Position numbers and translations under genes: made by a program. From Paenibacillus herberti (GTDB taxonomy: Bacteria > Bacillota > Bacilli > Paenibacillales > Paenibacillaceae), in assembly GCF_002233675.1 (NCBI RefSeq), contig NZ_NMUQ01000002.1, positions 491,852 to 555,851 on the forward strand: 64,000 bases of DNA, given 5' to 3'. The notes beneath the pieces are model-generated. The model saw nothing but the letters and a program-made list of their open reading frames with translations, was not told the origin of the DNA and searched no databases. Positions 34,998-44,009 of the stretch are shown here, one piece after another. Within the stretch, counting starts at the first letter, position 1. Every line of letters begins with the position of its first letter.

Positions 34998-35303
34998 TCA
35001 GGCTTGAGCTACAGCCTGTTCATCGTAGGTAGGCGTCAGATCTGCCAACTTTAGTACCCGGAACACTCGATCCAGAATATCCTGCCCAACGTTTCCATTG
35101 GCTGATTCAATCTGAGAAATTTTGCTTTGTGTCGTGCCAGCTTCAGCTGCAAGCTGCTGCTGCGACAGGTTCAGCTGCATGCGGCGCGCATAAACCATAT
35201 CGCCGATGACAACTGAAAAGCTCTTGAGATATTCGTCAACGCTTGGAACTTCCCCAGCCTGTTTAAGCAAGGTTTCAAAATCTTGTCCTAAACGTTTATC
35301 CAT
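34998..35303 (-). CDS. XRE-family antitoxin, HigA-like
   Basis: 101 residues, AAGGGAGAGGATTCGC before the ATG. A helix-turn-helix lies at residues ~40-70 (LSQQQLAAEAGTTQSKISQIESANGN), typical of HTH_3/XRE antitoxins, with an N-terminal extension of ~30 residues. Its start overlaps the end of the upstream toxin frame by 8 bp, the usual coupled toxin-antitoxin order of higBA-type pairs. It probably binds the palindrome in its own promoter at 35.62-35.64 kb. Intact, while its partner is broken. Confidence 0.85.
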   Translation of the reverse strand: MDKRLGQDFETLLKQAGEVPSVDEYLKSFSVVIGDMVYARRMQLNLSQQQLAAEAGTTQSKISQIESANGNVGQDILDRVFRVLKLADLTPTYDEQAVAQA

Positions 35304-35649
35304 GCGAATCCTCTCCCTTTAGATTAATGTACTGCTCGGGCTGGGCATTGACCCGAAATTCAAGCAAAGGAACATGGCGAACAAGCTCTTTAACCAGCAT
35401 GATCGTGTATGGCCGACCATCCTCCAAATGTGTTTGAAAGTACCTCTTGAATGAATCCTGCAAACCATGACGTTCCAGAAAGCGAAGGCCTCAAAGTAAG
35501 AGGGTATACAGCTGCCAAACATCAGAATCGCTTTTAGCTCTTTCGCCAAGAGCAGCGATGTCATCAAAAACGGGACTCCTCCCCGTCTCAGGGTCACGCA
35601 TAAACTCAATTATTGTTCTCGTTATATCGTATACGATATAAACACGCAA
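35296..35649 (-). pseudogene. HigB/RelE-like (Gp49 family) toxin gene with an in-frame stop codon
   Basis: One frame on the minus strand reads through to the antitoxin start. From ATG at 35601 it gives MRDPETGRSPVFDDIA, SDSDVWQLYTLLL, then TGA (35491-35493), then GLRFLERHGLQDSF, LEDGRPYTIMLV and HVPLLEFRVN, ending at TAA (35296-35298). The two halves together match the Gp49/HigB toxin layout, and Arg (CGA) would be expected at the TGA, so one C-to-T change explains it. Starts at ATG 35601 or TTG 35649. A sequencing error is the main alternative. Confidence 0.75.
35621..35649 (-). promoter_or_regulatory. Promoter and palindromic operator of the toxin-antitoxin pair
   Basis: On the minus strand TTGCGT (35644-35649), 17 bp, TATAAC (35621-35626). 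The spacer contains an 18-bp perfect palindrome TATATCGTATACGATATA (35623-35640), a likely autoregulatory antitoxin site. Confidence 0.6.
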
Positions 35650-36243
35650 ATACTAGCGTATTTATACTCCCCTCCTCTCGAATGTGGAAATTCTTATTGA
35701 TCGTAGCCTTAGTCTTTACATCGTCATCTAACAGAGCTCTTTTAAACAACAACTTGGCAAAAAAAACGCAGCAATAAAACTGGCTTGCCTACTTAAACGG
35801 AGGACTTGTTAGCGCTAAATTGGGCGCATTACTTTCAGCCTAGGATATTACATGGGCAGCATCAACGTTAGCAACGCCTCTAATACGGCCCACACCGCCA
35901 GCTCTATCAAGCGCCCTTTTCCTCCAGCCTACCCAAAGTCAGCCAGCAGGTTTTCTCATCCCCATCTCACCTTGGAAACTGCTTCCTATTAACCCAATAC
36001 AAGCGTTTCATGGTAAACTAAAATCTAGACATTACGTCTTTAACGCCCCTTGCAATCGCTGAAGTTGAACGCTCCATTTGGCCTTCCAGAGGCGTCTCTT
36101 CAGCCAGCTTAAATGCATTTATATACCCAATCGTTACTATAATAGAGAGCCTGTTTGGGCTTGGCAAAAGCAGAGCTTCAAGCAATTCGCATGCTAGTAC
36201 GCCAGCTTCAACTGTATACTCGAAGAAAGAAGGAAGACCCGTT
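35650..36243. other. Long gap with no convincing gene
   Basis: On the minus strand 36018-36140 reads YINAFKLAEETPLEGQMERS and on to VKDVMSRF before TAG. It looks protein-like but has no start before it runs under the TetR gene, so it may be a gene remnant. On the plus strand TATAAT at 36138-36143 is a possible -10 for the TetR gene with a poor -35. The rest shows nothing recognisable. Confidence 0.4.
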
Positions 36244-36909
36244 ATGCATCCATCACAGCCCGACTCGCATGGCGAAGCTGGCGCCTCGCCAAAGGGCCAA
36301 AGCCCGGATCCAGTCAAGCGGGCTCCCGGCCGGCCACGCGCCGAGGGTCACTTGCCCGTTCGTGATCTCATCTTGAAGACCGCCTCCAATCTGTTCATGG
36401 AACAAGGTTATGAGCCCGTTTCACTGAACCAGATCGCTGAGTTATGCGGCGTGACCAAGGCAACGGTTTATTATCATTTTGACAGCAAGCCGTCTCTGTT
36501 CACCGCAGCGGTGACGCGCATGCTGCAGTTTGCTCGCATGGGTACTGAGCGCATCCTGCTCCAGGAAGGAAGCTTGCGCGAGCGACTGCTTCAAGTAGCG
36601 GAGAAGAGGCTCGCTATGGTTCAGCATATTGAATTTGAAGCGCTCATGCGGGAAGCCTCCCACTATCTCGATTCCGGGCAGCGAACGGCTATTCGGGAGG
36701 CCGAGCAGCAGTTGCATGATCTTTTAAGCGATCATTTTGAACGGGCAGTAGCTGATGGAGAAGTCAAAAAGGGCAATCCTATGTTAATGGCCCATTCGTA
36801 TACAGCCCTGCTCATGATAGGAAATCGGCAGGCTGCCAAACATATTTATGCTTCAACAAAGGAACTTGCCCAGCAGATCATGGACATGTTCTGGTCTGGA
36901 GTCGCCTAG
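36244..36909 (+). CDS. TetR-family transcriptional regulator
   Basis: 221 residues, AGAAGGAAGACCCGTT before the ATG. Residues 1-35 are a flexible Pro/Gly-rich tail with an AT-hook-like RAPGRPRAEG. The TetR helix-turn-helix follows (LILKTASNLFMEQGYEPVSLNQIAELCGVTKATVYYHFDSKPSLF). The C-terminal ligand-binding region is not specific. First of four plus-strand genes (TetR, kinase, ABC exporter, MFS); the exporters are natural targets, which is inference. Confidence 0.9.
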   Translation: MHPSQPDSHGEAGASPKGQSPDPVKRAPGRPRAEGHLPVRDLILKTASNLFMEQGYEPVSLNQIAELCGVTKATVYYHFDSKPSLFTAAVTRMLQFARMGTERILLQEGSLRERLLQVAEKRLAMVQHIEFEALMREASHYLDSGQRTAIREAEQQLHDLLSDHFERAVADGEVKKGNPMLMAHSYTALLMIGNRQAAKHIYASTKELAQQIMDMFWSGVA

Positions 36910-36990
36910 ACGGGGATGGAAAAGAACACAACTACGAGAGCACACCAGGACATTTTCCCAGCAGCCCAATCCAAAGAGAGGGATTACGGC

Positions 36991-39291
36991 ATGTCCATCA
37001 AACTCAAATTGTCGTTTTTGATCTTTACCGTTGTGACGATTATGCTCAGCCTTAATCTTCTCGTCTTCTACCTATACTCTAACAGTCAGGGCCGCAACGC
37101 GGCCCAGCAGCAGATGTTGGCGGCGGAGGATCAGCTTCGATATGCCCTCAGCCCAACGCTGCGAACCGGGAATCATATGGACCAAGGCTTGTCCGATCGG
37201 CTGCGCGTCGCCTCAATAGCCGCTAGAGCCTTGCTCGGTCCAAAAGCAGAGCTTGTTACCAAGAGTCAGCTCGAGGAAACTCGCAACAAGCTCGCGCTAG
37301 ACGATCTTACCTTGATTCAGCCCGAAGGCGATCAACTACACTCCATTCTGTCTACAGCTACCGATTGGGAGATCAAAGAGCTGTTTCCAGCAGGGGCACC
37401 AGAACATAACATTCTCATGCAGCTTTATGAGGATCAGTATGTTTCGCTTCCAGGAGGTATCAGCCTCAAGGATTACTGGGGTAGCTCGATGTCAACCCAA
37501 AATGGATCTCGCGTCATGTCCAGTTATTACTACGACGGTACGATGGATTACATTATCAGCAGCAACTATGTCGGAGACAGCTTGATCCAAGGCAGTCCGG
37601 CTGAGGGCGACAGTTTAGTGCTGGACGGTGCTACGATGGATATGCCTGGTTTACTTGAGGTCAGCGTGTTCAACAATGGACTGTTACTTTCACCCTCTGA
37701 AGCCGCTGAGGCAAACAGTGTAAGCGACAAAGGCGGCGAACTGAGCCCCACTGCTCTGGAGTTCGGTACTTATCGTCTCGTCTCCGATCAGGATTACAGT
37801 ATGCTTCGCCAGGCTGCCGAAACCCGCCTGAATGTGCTGGACAGCAGAAAGATGAACGGTCGTGACGTGCTTCGGGGTTATATCCCTTTTACCGTTGATA
37901 ATATTCGGGATTACGTACTGATCGTCACTTTGGACAAATCTGAATTCAAGCAAGATTCGCGCCAGCAGTTGATTCTGCTCTTCGCCATCTCGATTATGCT
38001 GCTTGTCATGACCGTCATCGTGAGCTACTGGCTGGCCGGAGTCGCGATCCGCAACCTGAAACTAGTCGTACGCCGCGTCAATCAACTGGCCGCTGGCAAC
38101 TTCAATCATCCCATCTCTATTCATTCCCGAGATGAGATTGGCGAGCTGGCTTTGAGCGTCAACGTTATGGCGAACAGTCTCAATACGTATACGACGCAAC
38201 TAAAAGATTCCGCAGAGGAGCTGCGCAGCACTAAGGAATACTTGGAATCTTTTTTTGCTTATACACGTGACGCCATCCATGTTTACACCTTAAACGGACA
38301 GCTCATGAGCGCTAATCGAGCTTTTGAGGTGATGCTGGGCTGGCGAGAGCAAGAACTCAAGGGAATTGGGATCAACCTGCTGCCTCCTGAACAGCTTCAA
38401 GATATAGAGCGCATGACCGAAAGTGTGCTGCTCGGAGTCCCTTGGGTGGATGCCGAGACCTGGATGTTAACAAAGGACGGCACACGTATTGAGGTCAGTA
38501 CAACTGCTTCGCCAATTCGGGATCAGCATGGAGAAATTATCGCTATTTCTTGCATTACGCGTAATGTGACCAGCCGCAAGCAGACCGAGGATTTGCTTCG
38601 CCGGACCGAAAAGCTGACGATTGTCGGCCAGCTTGCTGCGGGAGTGGCACATGAAATCCGCAATCCACTCACGACGCTGCGCGGTTTTGTGCAGATGCAG
38701 TTGAACAGCAAGGTGCTTTCTCCTTATTACCTCAATATCATGCTGTCTGAGCTGGACCGAATCAACTTTATCGTGAGCGAATTTCTCGTGCTGGCTAAAC
38801 CTCAGGCGGACCGTTACCAGACCTGTGATCTGAAGCCGATGCTGGAGGATATGGCCGCGCTGCTGGAGCCGGAAGCTCATATGAACAATGTCCGCGTCAA
38901 AATGGATCTGACAAACGGTGTCCCGTTCGTTGTCTGCGAACCTAACCAATTGAAGCAGGTGTTCGTCAATGTCATGAAAAATGGCATTGAGGCGATGCCG
39001 GAGCAAGGCGGCCGTTTGACCGTTTTACTAAACCAGGACGATTCCGGGATGGCCGTTATCTCTATTCGTGATGAGGGAATCGGCATTGCCGAGGAGCATT
39101 TGCCACGCTTGGGCGAACCGTTTTATACCAGTAAGGAAACGGGCAACGGGCTCGGCCTGATGGTCAGTCAGCGTATCATCAGCAATCATAGGGGATCGAT
39201 GACAATCCGCAGCAGCATTGGTGAAGGTACCGAAGTTATTATTCGCCTGCCCGTGAGGGATGAGGAGCAGCGTCGTTCTTTCCCCGCCTGA
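36991..39291 (+). CDS. Membrane sensor histidine kinase with HAMP and PAS domains (sporulation-kinase-like)
   Basis: 766 residues from the ATG at 36991, chosen because GAGAGG lies 9 nt upstream and the first membrane helix follows at once; an ATG at 36916 has no spaced ribosome binding site. Layout: helix ~8-28, extracellular Cache-like domain ~30-330, helix ~335-358, HAMP, PAS (~430-540), HisKA with AAGVAHEIRNPLTTLRGF (His554), and an ATPase domain with KNGIEAMPE, DEGIGI and GNGLGL. The ITRNVTSRKQ linker and HisKA sequence are like the KinA/KinE sporulation phosphorelay kinases. No response regulator is adjacent, which also fits a phosphorelay kinase. Confidence 0.9.
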   Translation: MSIKLKLSFLIFTVVTIMLSLNLLVFYLYSNSQGRNAAQQQMLAAEDQLRYALSPTLRTGNHMDQGLSDRLRVASIAARALLGPKAELVTKSQLEETRNKLALDDLTLIQPEGDQLHSILSTATDWEIKELFPAGAPEHNILMQLYEDQYVSLPGGISLKDYWGSSMSTQNGSRVMSSYYYDGTMDYIISSNYVGDSLIQGSPAEGDSLVLDGATMDMPGLLEVSVFNNGLLLSPSEAAEANSVSDKGGELSPTALEFGTYRLVSDQDYSMLRQAAETRLNVLDSRKMNGRDVLRGYIPFTVDNIRDYVLIVTLDKSEFKQDSRQQLILLFAISIMLLVMTVIVSYWLAGVAIRNLKLVVRRVNQLAAGNFNHPISIHSRDEIGELALSVNVMANSLNTYTTQLKDSAEELRSTKEYLESFFAYTRDAIHVYTLNGQLMSANRAFEVMLGWREQELKGIGINLLPPEQLQDIERMTESVLLGVPWVDAETWMLTKDGTRIEVSTTASPIRDQHGEIIAISCITRNVTSRKQTEDLLRRTEKLTIVGQLAAGVAHEIRNPLTTLRGFVQMQLNSKVLSPYYLNIMLSELDRINFIVSEFLVLAKPQADRYQTCDLKPMLEDMAALLEPEAHMNNVRVKMDLTNGVPFVVCEPNQLKQVFVNVMKNGIEAMPEQGGRLTVLLNQDDSGMAVISIRDEGIGIAEEHLPRLGEPFYTSKETGNGLGLMVSQRIISNHRGSMTIRSSIGEGTEVIIRLPVRDEEQRRSFPA

Positions 39292-39356
39292 CCGAATGAT
39301 TCCACCGCTTCCCAGGATCATGAACCTGGGAGGCGAACGCCGGGAGGTTAAATGCC

Positions 39357-41183
39357 ATGAAAACATCCAAAAGGACGGCTGCAAAGTCTGCAGAGGCGAA
39401 AACAAAAGCCCCTCTCTGGCCTATGTTCAGCCGTCTTTTCCTGCATGTCCGGGGACAATGGCCGCTGCTGCTGGCAGCCTGGGCCGCAACGGGCTGCATC
39501 GCAGCCTTACAGTTCGTCATCCCCCGTCTGACACAATATGCTATCGATCATGTCATACCTAAAAGCGACTATAACATGCTGCTGCCCATCGCTGGAGGCG
39601 TGATGCTCACCGCCGTGCTGCTTGGTGTATTCGGTTATACCAGTAGTTATGCCTTTGCCAAAGTTGGGCAACGAACCGTACTGGATATCCGCACATCGCT
39701 GTACCGTCATTTGCAAAGCCTGGATATGGCTTACTTCGACCGCAAACGAACCGGCGAGCTCATGTCGCGTGTTACGAGTGATGTTAATCAGTTGCAGCAG
39801 ATGGTCAGTGCGGGCACGATGGGTATTTTGACCGATGCCGTCACGTTCATTGCAATTGCTTGTTTCATGCTCTACCAAAATGTGCAATTAACCGCCGTGC
39901 TGCTTGCCCTGTTCCCGCTGATGCTGCTGGCCGCCCGTCTGTATGGAGGCAAGCTGCGCAGCAGTTATCGGAATGTGCAGGAGACGGTGGCTGACATGAG
40001 CGGCCAGCTGCAGGACAGTCTCTCTCAGATCCGGCTCGTCAAAACATTCGCCGCCGAAGAACGCGAGAACACCCGCTTCGCCGAGCTAGGCGAAGCCAAC
40101 AAAGAGGCCAATCTGGCCGCTACGCGCTTCTCGGCGCTGTTCGGACCGGCAATTGACCTGCTGCAGTACGTCGGCATGGCGTTTGTACTTGCTTTTGGCT
40201 CCTGGCAAGCGATGCGCGGTAACGGTGAGATGACTGCCGGCTCCATGGTCGCCTATTTGGCCTATTTACGCTTACTGCAAAATCCGGTACGCCGTTTCAG
40301 TCGGCTTATGAGCACGATGCAACAATCCGCGGCCGCTTACGACCGTATTATTGAGACAATGAACACCAGCCCTCAGGTCGCAGACCGCGATGGAGCCAGA
40401 GAGCTGCATGTGGGAACTGGGGAAGTTGTTTTCAAAGAAGTTACCTTTGGCTACGGTGATCCTTCTAAAGATTCTCCCTTGTTGTGCCGCTTCAATCTCG
40501 TGTTGCAGCCCGGAAAAACAACTGCACTCGTCGGCTCATCCGGAGCAGGTAAGTCCACGCTCGCCCATCTGCTGCTGCGCTATTATGACGTATGGGATGG
40601 AGCAATCTCCGTTGACGGTATGGACTTGCGGGAAGTAACGCAAGCTTCGCTGCGCCGCCGAATCGGCATTGTAACGCAAGAGACGATGCTGCGCAGCGGT
40701 TCGGTCAGGGAAAATCTGCTGTACGGCCGTCCGGAGGCCAGCGAGGATGAGCTTTTGCAAGCCGCTAAGGCAGCTTGCGCACATGAGTTTATCGAAGCGT
40801 TGCCGTCAGGTTATGACACCGAAATTGGCGAACGGGGCGTCCGTCTCTCCGGCGGCCAAAAACAGCGGCTGTCCATCGCCAGAGCGCTGCTCGCCAACCC
40901 TGCCATTATTTTATTGGATGAAGCAACGGCGTCGCTTGATACAGAATCCGAAGCGCTTATTCAACAAGCACTCCAAACACTGCTCCATGGACGCACCTGT
41001 CTCGTAATCGCCCACCGGCTGTCCACCGTCCGCAGCGCCGATCGCATCGTCGTACTTGAAGGAGGCCGACTGATTGAAAGCGGCAACCATGAGGAGCTGC
41101 TGGAACATGGCGGCCGTTACCGCAGTCTGTACGAGCGGCAGTTCCCCCAAGGAAAGCAGACGGAGATTCCGCATGAAACCTGA
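39357..41183 (+). CDS. ABC transporter half-exporter (permease plus ATPase)
   Basis: 608 residues, GGGAGGTTAAATGCC before the ATG. Six membrane helices with the exporter motif DMAYFDRKRTGELMSRVTSDVNQ, then an ATPase with GSSGAGKST, signature LSGGQKQRLSIARALL, Walker B IILLDEATASLD and switch HRLSTV. Homodimeric or paired multidrug/lipid exporter type. The gap to the kinase is 65 bp; a MFS gene follows. Confidence 0.92.
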   Translation: MKTSKRTAAKSAEAKTKAPLWPMFSRLFLHVRGQWPLLLAAWAATGCIAALQFVIPRLTQYAIDHVIPKSDYNMLLPIAGGVMLTAVLLGVFGYTSSYAFAKVGQRTVLDIRTSLYRHLQSLDMAYFDRKRTGELMSRVTSDVNQLQQMVSAGTMGILTDAVTFIAIACFMLYQNVQLTAVLLALFPLMLLAARLYGGKLRSSYRNVQETVADMSGQLQDSLSQIRLVKTFAAEERENTRFAELGEANKEANLAATRFSALFGPAIDLLQYVGMAFVLAFGSWQAMRGNGEMTAGSMVAYLAYLRLLQNPVRRFSRLMSTMQQSAAAYDRIIETMNTSPQVADRDGARELHVGTGEVVFKEVTFGYGDPSKDSPLLCRFNLVLQPGKTTALVGSSGAGKSTLAHLLLRYYDVWDGAISVDGMDLREVTQASLRRRIGIVTQETMLRSGSVRENLLYGRPEASEDELLQAAKAACAHEFIEALPSGYDTEIGERGVRLSGGQKQRLSIARALLANPAIILLDEATASLDTESEALIQQALQTLLHGRTCLVIAHRLSTVRSADRIVVLEGGRLIESGNHEELLEHGGRYRSLYERQFPQGKQTEIPHET

Positions 41184-41259
41184 CAATCTGTAGCATAGTA
41201 TCGGGGTAGCAATCTGTCATGAGATAATCCAAGGACTAGAAAGGTGCCGGTGAATTCCT

Positions 41260-42546
41260 TTGAAACACCTTCAGTCAGACGAACACGGAAAAAAGGCTGC
41301 TCTGCTCGCCCTTGCCTCCGTGCCGCTTATCATGACCTTGGGGAATTCCATGCTTATTCCTATTCTTCCCGGCATTCAGGCGGCTCTCGGTATTACATCG
41401 CTGCAATCCAGCCTGCTGATTACGGTCTACTCGGTCATGGCCATTCTGCTCATCCCCATTGCCGGTTACTTATCCGATCGGGTCGGACGACGCAAAGTCA
41501 TTCTTCCCAGCTTAGTGCTAGCCGGTGCGGGCGGGGCTCTGTGCGGCTGGGCCAGCAATCTTGGCGATTCCGCCTTCAGCTTGATTTTGGCAGGGCGGAT
41601 GCTGCAGGGGATAGGCGCCGCAGGAGCTATGCCGATCGTACTTCCACTGGTTGGCGACATGTTCCGCAGCGAAGAGCAGGTCAGTGCTGGCCTCGGACTG
41701 ATTGAGACGGCCAATACATTTGGCAAAGTGCTCAGTCCCATCGCCGGATCAGCCCTAGCTCTGCTGGCTTGGCAAGCTCCTTTTTGGGCCGTTCCTATCC
41801 TATGCACAATCTCCATCGCGCTGCTCCTCCTGCTTGTTGGCAATCCAACGGGGAAGAAGGTCAACCCGCCCACTCCTCGAGTGTTTTTCCATAAGGTGAT
41901 GGAGCTATACAAGGAGAACGCTCGCTGGTTGACCGCGCTGTTCATCATCGGCGCTCTGGCGATGTTCATATTGTTTGGCCTGCTTTTTTATTTATCGGAA
42001 ACGTTGGAGGGGACTCACCGGCTAAAGGGAATTGTCAAAGGTCTTGTGCTGGCGGTACCGCTCGCACTGTTATGTTCCGCCTCCTTTGCGGCAGGCAAGC
42101 TGATCGGGCAACGCAAATCGGCGATGAAATGGACCATCACCGCCGGATTTATTCTCGCGGCGGCCAGCATCGCCGCTTGCCTCGCTTTCGAGGCGACTGC
42201 TATACGCGTCGCCTGGCTAAGCGCCGCAGGGCTTGGCATCGGCGCCGCCCTGCCCTGCCTTGATGCCTTCATCACCGAAGGCATCGCCAAAGAGGAGCGG
42301 GGCACGATCACCTCCCTCTACAGCAGCATGCGCTTCGTCGGCGTGGCGGCCGGACCGCCCACCGCCTCGCTGCTGCTGAGGGGCTCCGTGCCCCTGCTCC
42401 TGGGGGTGATGGCCGCCTGCGCAACGGCGGCCGGCCTGCTTGCGCTGTTGCTGCTCCGGCCCGGGCAGCAACAGCAACGCGAGCTCCAGCGCGCGGCCTA
42501 TGCCGCCGCGCGCCAGGCGCGCCGGGGACGATCCGGCGCGCGATAG
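41260..42546 (+). CDS. MFS transporter, DHA1-type drug efflux family
   Basis: 428 residues with 12 predicted helices. The motif-A loop is GYLSDRVGRRKVILP and the helix-5 antiporter region is LIETANTFGKVLSPIAGSALA. TTG is the start; a purine-rich AAAGGTG lies ~15 nt upstream, so the exact start is moderate. The C-terminal tail is Gln/Arg/Ala-rich (GQQQQRELQRAAYAAARQARRGRSGAR) and encoded by very GC-rich DNA. Probably co-transcribed with the ABC exporter. Confidence 0.88.
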   Translation: MKHLQSDEHGKKAALLALASVPLIMTLGNSMLIPILPGIQAALGITSLQSSLLITVYSVMAILLIPIAGYLSDRVGRRKVILPSLVLAGAGGALCGWASNLGDSAFSLILAGRMLQGIGAAGAMPIVLPLVGDMFRSEEQVSAGLGLIETANTFGKVLSPIAGSALALLAWQAPFWAVPILCTISIALLLLLVGNPTGKKVNPPTPRVFFHKVMELYKENARWLTALFIIGALAMFILFGLLFYLSETLEGTHRLKGIVKGLVLAVPLALLCSASFAAGKLIGQRKSAMKWTITAGFILAAASIAACLAFEATAIRVAWLSAAGLGIGAALPCLDAFITEGIAKEERGTITSLYSSMRFVGVAAGPPTASLLLRGSVPLLLGVMAACATAAGLLALLLLRPGQQQQRELQRAAYAAARQARRGRSGAR

Positions 42547-43245
42547 CAGGCGCGCTGCGCCGCGCTTATCAGTCCACTGGCGGTTACATCGCCAGTGAAA
42601 AGATGCGGCAATCGCAACGCAGCGCTTTCTGCTCCCGATAATGAGAAGATTCTGCAATCGCAACTCTTTGTTCGCGAATCAAATAACTTGAAAAACGAAA
42701 TCATCTGCATGGGTAAAGATCCAAGCGGATGATGAATTTCTACTCATCATTTGGGATGTATTTCCTGGAAGCGGCCGGCCATCCAAAAAAACTGCTGAAA
42801 CCTACACGAAATGAAGTTACATCAGCAAAGCGGGAGGGAACTGAGCTACACTCCGTTTCCTCCCGTCTTTTTTTAAAAATTCCTATCGTATTATCGCTTT
42901 CAACACTAGCAAAACTCAGAATCAGAACCCCTCAGCTCGATTATTCTGTACTAACGGAACTGAGCGACGTTTTCTCATACAATCGTCCAAAGGGAGCATT
43001 CCTTCCATTCGTTTCAGCACTTCAGCATCTTCGAGCCATAGCTCCAGGAGCAACAAATGATTTTTTTTGCAACTTTCCAAACGCTCGATTCCCCTCAGAA
43101 TAACAATTCTTTTCAAATGAAGTTGTGTTTCATTATATTCCATTTTTAAGCGATGCCTTGGAGAAAGTTTGTAGACTTGAGTCTATGATCAATAGCTAAT
43201 ATCGAAAACTATTATGTAAACGAATACTAAAGGGAGATGCGAGCC
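42547..43245. other. Long gap with repeats, a terminator and no secure gene
   Basis: A perfect hairpin CACTGGCG-GTTACAT-CGCCAGTG lies at 42573-42595, and the 11-mer GCAATCGCAAC occurs twice near 42609 and 42654. A terminator lies at 42831-42874. A 73-codon minus-strand frame (42922-43143, HLLLLELWLEDAEVLKRMEGML) is protein-like but has a weak ribosome binding site and no recognisable family. The composition shifts to AT-rich from about 42.7 kb. Confidence 0.4.
42831..42874 (+). terminator. Terminator
   Basis: CGGGAGGGAA pairs with TTTCCTCCCG, followed by TCTTTTTTT. Confidence 0.8.
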
Positions 43246-43755
43246 ATGATTAATAATAAAATGAAAATACTCATCTCATCCCTATTTATAATGTGTCTAT
43301 TGGCATTCGGAGCACTTTTAATCTTTAATTATTCAATTACCGGGATTTTAAAAAAGCACGGAATCAGTAAAGATGAAATCAGACTAACGATGGAGAAAAC
43401 GCAGTTTCGTTTTTATCTATACGAGAAGAAAAGCGGGGCAAAATCACAATTGGGTATACTGACAATGCATAAAGAAAAAGACCAATTATTTTGGAGTTTT
43501 TACAATGATTCCAATTTAATTGATAGTGGTGAACGAGAAATTGTGAAGACGTTTTTCCCGACAATAGAAAATGGAATTCTAGTTTCGCATTCCGTTTGGG
43601 GAGGATATCTAAATAAGGCCGTGTCTAAAGTTAATCTTCGCTCTACGAATGGAGAAATCTTTTCTGCTGAGTTAATTTTTACAGCTGCAGATGGGAGTAC
43701 CTATTTCATGCATGATCTTGGAAATAACGATAACCAGATTGAGATTGCCGATTAG
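43246..43755 (+). CDS. AT-rich orphan gene for a single-pass membrane or secreted protein
   Basis: 169 residues from the second in-frame ATG (43246), 10 nt after AAGGGAG; the ATG at 43237 touches the ribosome binding site. One N-terminal hydrophobic helix (residues 5-27) with basic flank, no lipobox or clear cleavage site. The rest is a soluble Lys/Asp-rich domain with alternating beta-like segments (TQFRFYLYEKKSG, LFWSFYNDSN, ELIFTAADGSTYFMHD). Clearly more AT-rich than its neighbours, which suggests recent acquisition. Not a family I recognise. Confidence 0.8.
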   Translation: MINNKMKILISSLFIMCLLAFGALLIFNYSITGILKKHGISKDEIRLTMEKTQFRFYLYEKKSGAKSQLGILTMHKEKDQLFWSFYNDSNLIDSGEREIVKTFFPTIENGILVSHSVWGGYLNKAVSKVNLRSTNGEIFSAELIFTAADGSTYFMHDLGNNDNQIEIAD

Positions 43756-43770
43756 TACGCAGACATATTA

Positions 43771-43807
43771 AAAAGTACCCGAAGCCTCGAGCGGCTCCGG
43801 GTACTTT
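43771..43807 (+). terminator. Terminator after the orphan gene
   Basis: AAAGTACCCG-AA-GCC pairs with GGC-T-CCGGGTACTTT. Confidence 0.85.
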
Positions 43808-44009
43808 GCTACATCTTGCAGTTCATTCCAACATTGATCGAGCCGCCCCAGAAGCAGGGCAGCTACTCCATGTGCATGTATTAGTTTGATCTGCTTGAAC
43901 AGAGATTCCTCGTGGCGCATCAATCAAATTACAAGCGACTGGCGCACCTCGCCCATAGTGCCTCTCAGGCTAGTCGCCTAGCCGCCCAGCCAATTAATAC
44001 GCCGTGACG

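Noticed and set aside
35319-35609. 96-codon minus-strand frame before the antitoxin gene
   Set aside because: It is the wrong frame of the toxin gene; the neighbouring frame gives toxin-family sequence on both sides of one stop codon.
42573-42595. Perfect 8-bp hairpin after the MFS gene as a terminator
   Set aside because: Not followed by a T-run on either strand.
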